Assembly: GCF_047654785.1 (NCBI RefSeq)
Contig: NZ_JASGKQ010000003.1
Span: 744,001 to 808,000, forward strand
From: Pelomonas sp047654785
GTDB taxonomy: Bacteria > Pseudomonadota > Gammaproteobacteria > Burkholderiales > Burkholderiaceae_C
Length of the DNA: 64,000 nt
Direction: 5' to 3'
Shown one piece after another: positions 43,248 to 51,393 of this stretch. Position 1 is the first letter of the stretch; each line of letters begins with the position of its first letter. The translations under genes were made by a program, and so were the position numbers. Under the pieces are notes generated by a model, which did not search any database, was not told the origin of the DNA, and worked only from the letters and a program-made list of their open reading frames with translations.

Positions 43248-44408
43248 ATGCGCCCGGGCACGCTGCAGCTGCCCGCGCTGCCGCCGCTGTCGCTGTACGT
43301 GCACCTGCCCTGGTGCCTGCGCAAATGCCCGTACTGCGACTTCAACTCGCACGAGATGAAGTCGGGCCTGTCGCCGGACACGGCCGCCGCCTACCTCGCC
43401 GCGCTGCGCGCCGACCTGGAGGCCGCGCTGCCGCTGGTCTGGGGGCGGCCGGTGGTCAGCGTCTTCATCGGCGGCGGCACGCCCAGCCTGTTCGATCCGG
43501 AACGGATCGCCGAGCTGATCAGCGACATCCGCGCCCGCCTGCCGCTGGAGCCGGGCTGCGAGATCACGCTGGAGGCCAACCCCGGCACCTTCGAGCGCGA
43601 GCGCTTCCGGGGCTTCCGCGCGGCCGGCGTCACGCGGCTGTCGGTCGGCGTGCAGAGCTTCGACGATGCGCAGCTGCGGCGGCTCGGCCGCGTCCACAGC
43701 GCCGCCCAGGCGCGCGAGGCGCTGGCCGAGGCGGCCGCCGCGTTCGAGACGTGGAACCTCGACCTGATGTACGCGCTGCCCGGCCAGACGCTGGACGACC
43801 TGGCCCGCGAGCTGGACACGGCGCTGGCCTTCGCGCCGCCGCACCTGTCCATCTACCACCTGACCATCGAGCCCAACACGGTGTTCGCCAACCGCACGCC
43901 GGCCGGCCTGCCCGACGCCGACCTCGCCAGCGACATGCTCGACCTCATCACCGCCCGGACCGCCGCCGCGGGCCTGGCGCGCTACGAGGTGTCGGCCTAT
44001 GCGCGCGACGGCCACCGCTGCGTCCACAACACCAACTACTGGCAGTTCGGCGACTACCTCGGCATCGGCGCCGGCGCGCATGGCAAGCTGAGCTTCCCGC
44101 ACCGCGTGCTGCGCCAGGTGCGCTGGCGCGAGCCGGCGGCCTACATGGCGCAGGCGAACAAGGTCAGCAACGAGCACGAGGTGGCGCGCCGGGACCTGCC
44201 GTTCGAGTTCATGCTGAACGCGCTGCGGCTGAAGGAGGGCGTGGCGCTGGCGCAGTTCCTGGAGCGCACCGGGCTGCCGCCGTCCAGCATCGCGGCCGGG
44301 CTGGCGGCGGCGCGCGGGCGCGGGCTGCTGGAGGCCGACCCCGCGCGCATCCAGCCTACCGCGCGCGGCTTCGACTTCCTCAGCGACCTGCAGCAGCTCT
44401 TCCTGTAG
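43248..44408 (+). CDS. hemW: Radical-SAM haem chaperone HemW
   Basis: 386 residues from ATG 43248; a TTG at 43227 overlapping rdgB is an alternative. The radical-SAM cluster is C23-x3-C27-x2-C30 (WCLRKCPYCDFNSH), and the HemW family pattern continues with FIGGGTPSLFD, SVGVQSFDD, DLMYALPGQT and the C-terminal FEFMLNALRL. HemW is a haem-binding protein that delivers haem to respiratory enzymes; it was long mis-annotated as coproporphyrinogen oxidase HemN. It converges on cheB with only 6 bp between stops and no obvious terminator. Confidence 0.94.
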   Translation: MRPGTLQLPALPPLSLYVHLPWCLRKCPYCDFNSHEMKSGLSPDTAAAYLAALRADLEAALPLVWGRPVVSVFIGGGTPSLFDPERIAELISDIRARLPLEPGCEITLEANPGTFERERFRGFRAAGVTRLSVGVQSFDDAQLRRLGRVHSAAQAREALAEAAAAFETWNLDLMYALPGQTLDDLARELDTALAFAPPHLSIYHLTIEPNTVFANRTPAGLPDADLASDMLDLITARTAAAGLARYEVSAYARDGHRCVHNTNYWQFGDYLGIGAGAHGKLSFPHRVLRQVRWREPAAYMAQANKVSNEHEVARRDLPFEFMLNALRLKEGVALAQFLERTGLPPSSIAAGLAAARGRGLLEADPARIQPTARGFDFLSDLQQLFL

Positions 44409-44414
44409 CGCGCG

Positions 44415-45500
44415 TCAGATGCGGTTCAGCGACAGGCCCGACGTCGCGCGCAGCCGCTCCAGCACCTTGGCGGCGATCTGGTTCAGCGGCAGCACCTCGT
44501 CGGCCGCGCCGGCCGCGATGGCCTCGCGCGGCATGCCGAAGACGACGCAGCTCGCCTCGTCCTGGCAGTAGTTGTAGGCGCCGGCGTCCTTCATGACCTT
44601 CATGGCCCGGGCGCCGTCCGCGCCCATGCCGGTCAGCATGATGCCGATCGCGTTCGGGCCGACCACCTTGGCCGCCGACAGGAACAGCGCCTCCACCGAG
44701 GGCTTGTGGCGGTTGATCGGCTCGCCGTCCTGCACGCGGGCGACGTAGTTGGCGCCGCTGCGTTCCACGGTCAGGTGCAGGCCGCCGGGCGCGATGTAGC
44801 CGTGGCCGGGCAGGATGCGCTCGCCGTCCTGCGCCTCCTTGACGCGGATCTTGCACAGCCCGTCCAGCCGCGCCGCGTAGCTCTTCGTGAAGCCGGGCGG
44901 CATGTGCTGGGTGATGACGACGGCCGGGCTGTCGGCCGGCAGGTTGACGAGCACGTCCTTGGTCGCCTCGGTGCCGCCGGTGGACGCGCCGATGAAGATG
45001 AGCTTCTCGGTGGACGCCTTGCCGAGGCTGGCCATGGTCACGGGCCGCGCGGGCGGCGGCGCGGCCGCGCCGGGCGGCGGCGCCACGTGGCGGCGGATGT
45101 GCGCCTTGGCGGCGATGCGGATCTTGTCGGTGATGTCCTGCGCCAGCAGCCGGATGCCGTCGGCCACGCCGATCTTGGGCTTGGCGACGAAGTCCACCGC
45201 GCCCAGCTCCAGCGCCTTCAGCGTCACGTCCGCGCCGCGCTCGGTCAGCGTGGACACCATCACCACCGGCATCGGCCGCAGCCGCATCAGGCGCGACAGG
45301 AAGTCCAGCCCGTCCATGCGCGGCATCTCCACGTCCAGCGTGATGACGTCGGGGTTGAGGTTGCGGATCATCTCGCGCGCCAGCAGCGGGTCGGCGGCCG
45401 CGCCGATGCAGGCCATGTCGGGCTGGCGGTTGATGATCTCGGTGAGGATGGAGCGCACCAGCGCCGAATCGTCGACCACGACAACCTTGGTCTTGGCCAT
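44415..45500 (-). CDS. cheB: Chemotaxis protein-glutamate methylesterase CheB
   Basis: 361 residues. Receiver domain with phosphoacceptor D56 (ITLDVEMPRMDG) and a methylesterase domain with catalytic Ser173 (GASTGGTEA), His199 (ITQHMPPGFT) and Asp295 (MLTGMGADG). Between them a Pro/Ala linker (141-153). CheB demethylates and deamidates chemoreceptors after phosphorylation by CheA. It is the last gene of cheR-cheD-cheB; no cheA or cheW is in the window. Confidence 0.97.
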   Translation of the reverse strand: MAKTKVVVVDDSALVRSILTEIINRQPDMACIGAAADPLLAREMIRNLNPDVITLDVEMPRMDGLDFLSRLMRLRPMPVVMVSTLTERGADVTLKALELGAVDFVAKPKIGVADGIRLLAQDITDKIRIAAKAHIRRHVAPPPGAAAPPPARPVTMASLGKASTEKLIFIGASTGGTEATKDVLVNLPADSPAVVITQHMPPGFTKSYAARLDGLCKIRVKEAQDGERILPGHGYIAPGGLHLTVERSGANYVARVQDGEPINRHKPSVEALFLSAAKVVGPNAIGIMLTGMGADGARAMKVMKDAGAYNYCQDEASCVVFGMPREAIAAGAADEVLPLNQIAAKVLERLRATSGLSLNRI

Positions 45501-45516
45501 GGGGGAATCTCTCCTA

Positions 45517-46176
45517 CTAGAACAGGTCGATGGAGCCGCCGCCGCTGGCGACCGGCTGCACCTTCTGGATCGCGGCGCGGTCCTGCTGGACCAGCGCGTC
45601 GGTGTTCGTCGGCGCCAGGCGCTTGACCATGGCCTTGCCGCTGGCCGGCAGGAAGCACACCTTGCGCGGGTACACGTCCATCACGTCCTTGGAGACGATG
45701 GGGATGCGCTCGAGCTTCAGGAAGTCGATGACGAAATTGGTGTTGCGCTCGCCGACGTTCAGCGAGTTCATGCCCGAGATGACGGCGCCGCCGCCGAAGA
45801 TCTTGGCCTCCATGCGCGCCTTGCTGGCGCCGCGCTTCATCATCTCGTTGATCAGCAGCTCCATCGCATAGGTGCCGTAGCGGCCCGAGTCGCCGTTGCC
45901 CTCGGGCAGCATGAAGTGGTTCATGCCGCCGATCCGGGCCACGCGGTCCCACAGGCAGGCGGCGATGCACGAACCCAGCGTGGTCATGACCAGCAGGTCC
46001 TCGGTGTCGACGAAGTACTCGCCGGGCAGGATCTTGACGGCCGCGTTCTTGAAGTGGGCGTCGTAGAAGAAGAACGACGCCTCGCCCGGCTTGCGCGGCA
46101 GCGCCTTGAGCTGGCTGACGCGGGCCTGCGCGGCGGGGTTGCCGAGCAGCGGTGCGGAAGTGGGAGCCGTACTCAT
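45517..46176 (-). CDS. cheD: Chemoreceptor glutamine deamidase CheD
   Basis: 219 residues with the CheD core: LVMTTLGSCIAACLWD carries the catalytic Cys in the TLGSC motif, GGMNHFMLP carries the catalytic His, followed by KARMEAKIFGGGAV. It deamidates receptor glutamines and modulates adaptation. It starts 3 bp after the cheR stop and is followed by cheB 16 bp later, so the three adaptation genes form one operon. Confidence 0.96.
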   Translation of the reverse strand: MSTAPTSAPLLGNPAAQARVSQLKALPRKPGEASFFFYDAHFKNAAVKILPGEYFVDTEDLLVMTTLGSCIAACLWDRVARIGGMNHFMLPEGNGDSGRYGTYAMELLINEMMKRGASKARMEAKIFGGGAVISGMNSLNVGERNTNFVIDFLKLERIPIVSKDVMDVYPRKVCFLPASGKAMVKRLAPTNTDALVQQDRAAIQKVQPVASGGGSIDLF

Positions 46177-46179
46177 GGA

Positions 46180-47031
46180 TCAGACCCGTTCGTAGATGGT
46201 TTTGCCACGCAGCTTGAACAGGTCCCGCGACTCGGTGAAGTTCTCGGAGTGGCCCACGAACAGCAGCCCGCCCGGGCGCATCACGCGGTGGATGCGCTCC
46301 AGCACCTTGCGCTGCGTGGGCGCGTCGAAATAAATCATCACGTTGCGGCAGAACACCATGTGGAAGGGGTCGCCCAGCGCCCACTGCGTGTCCATCAGGT
46401 TCAGCGGGCGGAACTCCACCCAGCGCTGCAACTCGGGCTTGACGCGCATCTTGCCGGCGTTGGCGCCGGTGCCGCGCATGAAGAAGTTCTTCAGCCGGGC
46501 CGCGTCCAGCCCGCGCGAGTCGGCGTTGTAGACGCCGCGCCGCGCGGTGGCCAGCACATTGGTGTCGATGTCGCTGGCCACCAGCTGCACCGCCGCGCCG
46601 CTGCCCAGCGCCTCGCTGCAGGTCATCAGGATGGAATAGGGCTCCTCGCCGGTGGACGCCGCGCAGCACCAGATGCGCACCGGCTTGCCGGCGAAGGGCT
46701 TGAGGTCGTCCTTCAGCGCGTGGAAGTGGTGCTCCTCGCGGAAGAACGAGGTCAGGTTGGTCGTCAGGCAGTTGACGAACTCCTGCCACTCGGCCGCGCC
46801 CGACGGGCCGCTGGAGGCCTCCAGCCACTGCAGATAGCTGCCGAAGCTCTTGTGGCCGGTGTCGCGCAGGCGGCGCGACAGCCGGCTGTAGACCATCGCA
46901 TGCTTGCCGTCGTGCAGGCTGATGCCGGCGTGCCGGTAGATCAGCTCGCGCACGCGGTCGAAGTCGGCCTTGCTGAAGCTGAACTCGTGGTCGGGTGCGT
47001 CATTGCCGTGGGCGGGACCGGGTGCGGGCAT
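46180..47031 (-). CDS. cheR: Chemotaxis protein methyltransferase CheR
   Basis: 283 residues: N-terminal CheR domain (FDRVRELIYRHAGISLHDGK, VYSRLSRRLRD) and the SAM-binding methyltransferase domain (IWCCAASTGEEPYSILM, ASDIDTNVLATARRGVY, VFCRNVMIYFD, LLFVGHSENF). It methylates receptor glutamates using S-adenosylmethionine. It is first gene of the operon, divergent from the GGDEF gene. Confidence 0.97.
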   Translation of the reverse strand: MPAPGPAHGNDAPDHEFSFSKADFDRVRELIYRHAGISLHDGKHAMVYSRLSRRLRDTGHKSFGSYLQWLEASSGPSGAAEWQEFVNCLTTNLTSFFREEHHFHALKDDLKPFAGKPVRIWCCAASTGEEPYSILMTCSEALGSGAAVQLVASDIDTNVLATARRGVYNADSRGLDAARLKNFFMRGTGANAGKMRVKPELQRWVEFRPLNLMDTQWALGDPFHMVFCRNVMIYFDAPTQRKVLERIHRVMRPGGLLFVGHSENFTESRDLFKLRGKTIYERV

Positions 47032-47240
47032 GTGTCGTGGCGGGGTTTTCGGGGCTGCTCGCAGCCTGGGGCGTCGGCGCGACGATTCTGCACCGCAGGC
47101 CCGCCCGCGCGGCCCGCGCCGGGCCCGGACGGCGCAAACAGGCCGGAGGAACGTGCCTGTTTCACGACCTGGCGCCGGCGGGCCCGCTGCTAGACTGCCC
47201 CGCAGCCCGTCCCCACCCGCCCGCCTTCCCGCCCGATCCC

Positions 47241-47978
47241 TTGGAACACCGCCTGCCCGCTCCGCCGCTGATCGACGCCCGGGCGCTCGACCTGGACCAG
47301 GCCCTGCAGCTGCTGCAGCAGGCCGGGGCCGCGCTGCCCGACGGCGAGCCGCGGAGCCAGGCGTGGCTGCAGGCGCTGCTGGACGCGCTGTGCGACCTCT
47401 CCAGCAAGGACGCGCTGACCGGCCTCGTGAACCGCCGCAGCTTCGAGATGGCGCTGGCCCGCGAGGTGGACCGCGTCGCCCGCTCCGGCGAGGCCGCGCT
47501 GCTGCTGATGCTGGACATCGACCACTTCAAGGCCATCAACGACACCCACGGCCACGGCGCCGGCGACGAGGTCATCCGCGCGGTGGCCACGGCCGTGGCC
47601 CAGACCGTGCGGCCCATGGACCTGGTGGCCCGCGTGGGCGGCGAGGAGTTCGCCATCATCCTGCCCAACTGCGCCACGCACGTGGGGCTGGCGGTGGCCG
47701 AGCGCGTGCGCGAGCGGGTGTCGCAGCTGGGCATCCCGGTCGGCAGCGGCCAGGTGCTCCAGGTCACCATCAGCCTCGGCGGCGCGTTCGCGCCGCAGTG
47801 GGTGCGCTCGTCGCCGCTGCTGTGGACCGAGCGGGCCGACCGCCAGCTCTACCGCGCCAAGGCCGAAGGCCGCAACCGCGCCTGCCTCGAACCCCAGGTC
47901 GACTCCCTCGTCAGCGCCGAAGAAAAGGGCATGTTGTTCGCCCCGCTGAACCCCGACACGCAACAGGACCTGCCATGA
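47241..47978 (+). CDS. GGDEF diguanylate cyclase
   Basis: About 245 residues if the TTG at 47241 is used; the true start is uncertain because no ATG or GTG lies in frame before the domain. The C-terminal GGDEF domain begins at SSKDALTGLVNRRSFEMALA, carries LMLDIDHFKAINDTHGHGAG and an intact GGEEF active site, with an I-site RPMD five residues upstream, indicating product feedback inhibition. No sensory domain or membrane segment is visible in the short N-terminal part. It should synthesise c-di-GMP near the chemotaxis genes. The stop overlaps a tiny ATG frame that is not considered a gene. Confidence 0.83.
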   Translation: MEHRLPAPPLIDARALDLDQALQLLQQAGAALPDGEPRSQAWLQALLDALCDLSSKDALTGLVNRRSFEMALAREVDRVARSGEAALLLMLDIDHFKAINDTHGHGAGDEVIRAVATAVAQTVRPMDLVARVGGEEFAIILPNCATHVGLAVAERVRERVSQLGIPVGSGQVLQVTISLGGAFAPQWVRSSPLLWTERADRQLYRAKAEGRNRACLEPQVDSLVSAEEKGMLFAPLNPDTQQDLP

Positions 47979-48036
47979 GACCCGCAAGGCCGCCCGCAGG
48001 GGCTCGCACCGCAGTGCGAAGCACGAAGGCTTTCCG

Positions 48037-48834
48037 ATGAGCACGACCCCCGATCCCGCGGCCCCCCGCCCGCCGCGCGCAGGCGCCCGCACGCTCGCCA
48101 TCACCAGCGGCAAGGGCGGCGTGGGCAAGACCTTCGTCACCGCCAACCTCGCCGCCGCGCTGGCCGCGCAGGGCCAGAAGGTGCTGGTGCTGGACGCCGA
48201 CCTGGGCCTGGCCAACCTCGACGTGGTGCTGAACCTGCACCCCAAGCTGACGCTGCACGACGTCTTCACCGGCGCCGCGACGCTGGAGCAGGCCATCCTG
48301 CCCGCGCCGGGCGGCTTCTCGGTGCTGCTGGCCGGCTCGGGCATGGTGGAGTATTCGCGGCTCACGCCCGAGGTGCGCGACAAGCTGCTGGACATCATCG
48401 ACCGCGTGAAGCCCCGCTTCGACTGGGTGCTGCTCGATACCGGTGCCGGCATCTCCGACGTCGTGCTGTACGCCGTCTCGCTGGCCGCCGACGTGCTGGT
48501 CGTCGCCACGCCGGAGCCCACGTCGCTGACCGACGCCTACGCCACCATCAAGGTGCTGGCCACGCAGCAGGAGCGCCGCCACGTGGGCCTGCTGGTCAAC
48601 CAGGCCAACCGCGTCGGCGAGGGCCGGCTGATCTGCGGGCAACTGCAGCAGGTGCTGCAGCGCTTCGTCGGTGCGGTGCCGGGGCAGGGCTTCAAGCTCG
48701 AGCTGCTGGGCGAGGTGCGGGCCGACACGGCCGTCCGCCAGGCCGTGCTCAAGCGCCAGCTGATGCTGGAGCACTACCCGGGCTGCGACGCGGCCCAGGC
48801 CATCCGGGCGCTGGCCGCCAAGCTCCTTGGCTGA
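48037..48834 (+). CDS. MinD/ParA-family ATPase (FlhG/FleN-like)
   Basis: 265 residues: deviant Walker A SGKGGVGKTFVTANLAAAL, switch VLDADLGLANLDVVLN, Walker B VLLDTGAGISDVVL, and the ATPEPTSLTDAYATIKVL segment typical of the FlhG/YlxH branch. FlhG controls flagellar number and placement. It lies beside cheRDB and a GGDEF gene but no flagellar gene is visible, so an FlhG role is inferred from family and neighbourhood. Confidence 0.85.
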   Translation: MSTTPDPAAPRPPRAGARTLAITSGKGGVGKTFVTANLAAALAAQGQKVLVLDADLGLANLDVVLNLHPKLTLHDVFTGAATLEQAILPAPGGFSVLLAGSGMVEYSRLTPEVRDKLLDIIDRVKPRFDWVLLDTGAGISDVVLYAVSLAADVLVVATPEPTSLTDAYATIKVLATQQERRHVGLLVNQANRVGEGRLICGQLQQVLQRFVGAVPGQGFKLELLGEVRADTAVRQAVLKRQLMLEHYPGCDAAQAIRALAAKLLG

Positions 48835-48906
48835 ATGCTCCATGCCCTGCACCGCCGACGGCCCGGCGCCGTGACGGCCGCGGGGTAAGAAAGGCGAGAC
48901 ACCCGC

Positions 48907-49323
48907 ATGTCTTCGGAACAGCACCCCGCGACGGCGTTTGAGTGGCTCGGCGGCGAGGCGCGCGTGCGCGAGCTGGTCGACCGCTTCTACGACCTGATGG
49001 ACCTGGAGCCGGCCTACGCCGCGCTGCGCGCCACGCATGGCGACAGCCTGGACGACGCGCGCGACAAGCTGTTCTGGTTTCTGTGCGGCTGGCTGGGCGG
49101 GCCGGACCACTACGTCAGCCGCTTCGGCCACCCGCGGCTGCGGGCGCGGCACCTGCCGTTCCGCATCGGCGTGCAGGAGAGCCGGGAATGGGTGGCCTGC
49201 ATGGCGCAGGCCCTGCGGGAGTGCGGCGTGGACCCGGCGCTGCGCGCGCGGCTGGAGGAGTCGTTCGCCGGCACGGCAGCGTGGATGGTCAACCAGCAGC
49301 CGCCGGTGCGCAAGCTGACCTGA
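48907..49323 (+). CDS. Group II truncated haemoglobin
   Basis: 138 residues. Group II (trHbO/GlbO) features: Tyr28 in VDRFYDLM as the B10 tyrosine, proximal His82 in ARHLPFRIG, and the Trp in ESREWVACM of helix G. It binds oxygen or NO at haem; roles include NO detoxification and oxygen chemistry. It starts 72 bp after the FlhG-like gene in the same direction. Confidence 0.93.
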   Translation: MSSEQHPATAFEWLGGEARVRELVDRFYDLMDLEPAYAALRATHGDSLDDARDKLFWFLCGWLGGPDHYVSRFGHPRLRARHLPFRIGVQESREWVACMAQALRECGVDPALRARLEESFAGTAAWMVNQQPPVRKLT

Positions 49324-49338
49324 TCCGTTCCCGTTCCG

Positions 49339-50031
49339 TCAGCCCGGCCCCGGGCCTGGTTCGCTGCCAAGCAGCACCATCAGCGCGCCGGCCCCGCCGT
49401 CGCTGGCGCGCGCCTGCACGAAGGCCAGCACCTCGTGCTTCTGCACCAGCCAGCGGCGCACGCGGGCCTTGAGCACCGGCTCGCGGCCCGGCGAGCCGTG
49501 GCCCTTGCCGTGGATGACGCGCACGCAGCGCAGGCCGCGCCGGGCGCTGTCGTGGATGAAGCGGCCCAGCGCCTCGCGCGCGGCGTCGCGGCGCAGGCCG
49601 TGCAGGTCCAGCTGCGCCTGCAGCGCCCAGTGGCCGCGGCGCAGCTTGCGCACCACCGCGACGGCGATGCCCTCGCGGCGGTAGGAGAGCGTCTCGTCGG
49701 TTTCCAGCAGGCTGTCGACGTCGATCTCGTCGGACAGCGCCTGCAGCAGCACCGCGCGCTCGTCGGCCTCGCGCTGGCGCGGCTCGGGTGCGGGCTGCGC
49801 GCGCATGGGGACGGCGCGGCCGGTACTGCGCAGCGGCGTGACGGGGCCGACGCTCAGTTCGAACACGCGGCGCTCCTGCTCCGCCAGCCGCAGCGCCGCG
49901 GCCCGCCGCTCGCGCTCCGCCTCGGCCGCCCGCCGCGCGGCGGCCAGCTCGCGGGCCAGCGGCTGCAGGTCCGCCAGGCTGCGCACGGCCTGGGTCACCC
50001 TAAATCCGGCAGTTGACCGCTTGCCATTCAT
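49339..50031 (-). CDS. Smr-domain protein, N-terminus fused to a miniature transposon
   Basis: 230 residues from ATG 50031. The C-terminal Smr (MutS2-type) domain is visible from about 130 (QLDLHGLRRDAAREAL, RVIHGKGHGSPG), a nuclease or nucleic-acid-binding fold; the middle is Arg/Glu-rich and helical. The first ten residues (MNGKRSTAGF) are encoded by the end of the 230-bp mobile element at 50001-50230. An in-frame GTG at 49998, inside the duplicated target, would give MTQAVRSLADLQP, which looks more like a native Smr start. Either the element donated a new start or the native one is the GTG. Confidence 0.85.
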   Translation of the reverse strand: MNGKRSTAGFRVTQAVRSLADLQPLARELAAARRAAEAERERRAAALRLAEQERRVFELSVGPVTPLRSTGRAVPMRAQPAPEPRQREADERAVLLQALSDEIDVDSLLETDETLSYRREGIAVAVVRKLRRGHWALQAQLDLHGLRRDAAREALGRFIHDSARRGLRCVRVIHGKGHGSPGREPVLKARVRRWLVQKHEVLAFVQARASDGGAGALMVLLGSEPGPGPG

Positions 50032-50230
50032 CGAAAGCCCGGATGTTTCAACACCTTGTCGCCCATGCGGAGATCAGCACTTCGGTGGGCACCGCTGCAT
50101 GCCCGCTGGTCTGGCGCTGCGGGCCGCTGGCGGCGTTGCTTCTCCTCGCGGGCATGAGCCCGCAGCGTCGTCGCGCCTTGCCATCGACCCGCCTCGCCAG
50201 CCCCTCGGGCATGCCCAACTGCCGGATTCA
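50001..50230 (+). mobile_element. 230-bp miniature transposon (MITE), copy 1
   Basis: Begins TAAATCCGGCAGTTG and ends CAACTGCCGGATTCA: near-perfect terminal inverted repeats of about 15 bp. The flanks are GGGTCACCC (49992-50000) on the left and GGGTCACAG (50231-50239) on the right, a decayed 9-bp target duplication whose left copy is a perfect palindrome. About 92% identical (18 mismatches by eye over 230 bp) to the copy at 55466-55695, same orientation. It sits between smr and radC, three bases after the radC stop. It encodes no transposase and must be mobilised in trans. Confidence 0.85.
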
Positions 50231-50233
50231 GGG

Positions 50234-50908
50234 TCACAGCAGCCCCCGCTCGGCGAACGACACCACCTCGCCAGCGCCAACGACGAAGTGGTCCAGCACG
50301 CGCACCTCCACCAGCGCCAGCGCCTGCACGAGCTGCCGGGTCAGCAGCTGGTCGGCGGGCGAGGGCTCGGCATCGCCGCTGGGGTGGTTGTGCGCCAGGA
50401 TGGCCGCCGCGGCGCCCAGCGCGAGCGCGCGCTTGACGACCTCGCGCGGATGCACGGTCGTGGCGGTGAGCGAGCCGGTGAACAGCGTCTCCAGCGCGAT
50501 GAGCCGCAGCTGCGCGTCCAGGAACAGCACCGCGAACACCTCGTGCCCCAGGCCGCCCAGGTGCAGCCGCAGGTAGGTCTTCACGGTGTCGCCGCTGTGC
50601 AGCGCCGGCTTCTCGGCCAGCTGTTGGTTCAGCGAGCGCCGGGCGATCTCCAGCACGGCGGCGATCTCCGCGCGCTTGGCCGGCCCCAGGCCCTTGACCC
50701 GGCCCAGGTCCTGCACGCTGGCCGCCAGCAGCCCGGCCCAGCCGCCGAAGCGGTCCAGCAGGCTCTGCGCCAGCTGCAGCACCGGCATGCCCTGCAGGCC
50801 GGTGCGCAGCAGCAGGGCCAGCAGCTCGGCGTCCGCCAGCGCCTGCGGGCCGCGGGCGAGCAGCTTCTCGCGCGGCCGGGCGTCCGGGGGCAGGTGGGTC
50901 AGCGGCAT
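50234..50908 (-). CDS. radC: RadC-family JAMM-domain protein
   Basis: 224 residues: N-terminal helix-hairpin-helix region (LGRVKGLGPAKRAEIAAVLE) and C-terminal MPN/JAMM domain with the metal-site signature AHNHPSGDAEPSPAD. The family was named for a radiation phenotype later reassigned, and its function is unsettled; it may act in recombination or repair. It is intact, and the stop abuts the mobile element. Confidence 0.93.
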   Translation of the reverse strand: MPLTHLPPDARPREKLLARGPQALADAELLALLLRTGLQGMPVLQLAQSLLDRFGGWAGLLAASVQDLGRVKGLGPAKRAEIAAVLEIARRSLNQQLAEKPALHSGDTVKTYLRLHLGGLGHEVFAVLFLDAQLRLIALETLFTGSLTATTVHPREVVKRALALGAAAAILAHNHPSGDAEPSPADQLLTRQLVQALALVEVRVLDHFVVGAGEVVSFAERGLL

Positions 50909-50949
50909 AAAATCGGTAGTCTAGCCAAGCGCTCCCCGACCCCTCTCGA

Positions 50950-51393
50950 ATGAATCCCATCCAGGCCGGCTCCTTCCTCACGCTGCACTACCGGCTCTCG
51001 GGCCCGGACGGCGCCGACATCGTCAACACCTTCGGCGCCTTGCCGGCGACGCTGTCGCTGGGCGCCGGCCAGCTGTCGCCGGCCCTCGAAGCCCGCCTGA
51101 TCGGCCTGCCGGAAGGCGCGCACGAGCGCTTCGAGCTGCCCGCGGGCGAGGCCTTCGGCGAGCGCAACCCCGAGCTGCTGCAGCGCGTGAAGCTGTCGCT
51201 GCTGCGCACGCTGGGCGACCCGGACGAGAGCTACGCGGTCGGCGACGTGGTGCAGTTCCCCGGCCCGGACGGGCAGGGCGGCTACGCCGGCATCGTGCGC
51301 GAGCTGGGCGGCGACGCGCTGCTGTTCGACTTCAACCACCCGCTGGCCGGCCAGCCGGTCAGCTTCGAAGTGCAAGTGATCGGGGTGCTGTAA
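50950..51393 (+). CDS. fkpB: FKBP-type peptidyl-prolyl isomerase (SlpA/FkpB-like)
   Basis: 147 residues, a cytoplasmic FKBP of the SlpA type: FLTLHYRLSGPDGADIVNTF, LPATLSLGAGQLSPALEARL, GLPEGAHERFELPAGEAFG, with the insert-in-flap domain in the middle. It catalyses prolyl isomerisation and acts as a chaperone. The stop overlaps the ispH start (TAATG), reproducing the common fkpB-ispH pair. Confidence 0.93.
   Translation: MNPIQAGSFLTLHYRLSGPDGADIVNTFGALPATLSLGAGQLSPALEARLIGLPEGAHERFELPAGEAFGERNPELLQRVKLSLLRTLGDPDESYAVGDVVQFPGPDGQGGYAGIVRELGGDALLFDFNHPLAGQPVSFEVQVIGVL

Noticed and set aside
47975..48042. Tiny frame between the GGDEF and FlhG-like genes (starts ATGA at the GGDEF stop)
   Set aside because: Only about 21 Arg/Ala-rich codons in a low-complexity GC-rich linker; no support beyond the overlap.
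50013..50230. Plus-strand frame inside the miniature element (TTG start, TACHSSKA...MFQHLVAHAE), similar in both copies
   Set aside because: Similarity follows from the DNA repeat itself; in copy 1 it reads through the element end while in copy 2 the stop uses a flanking base. No evidence for translation.
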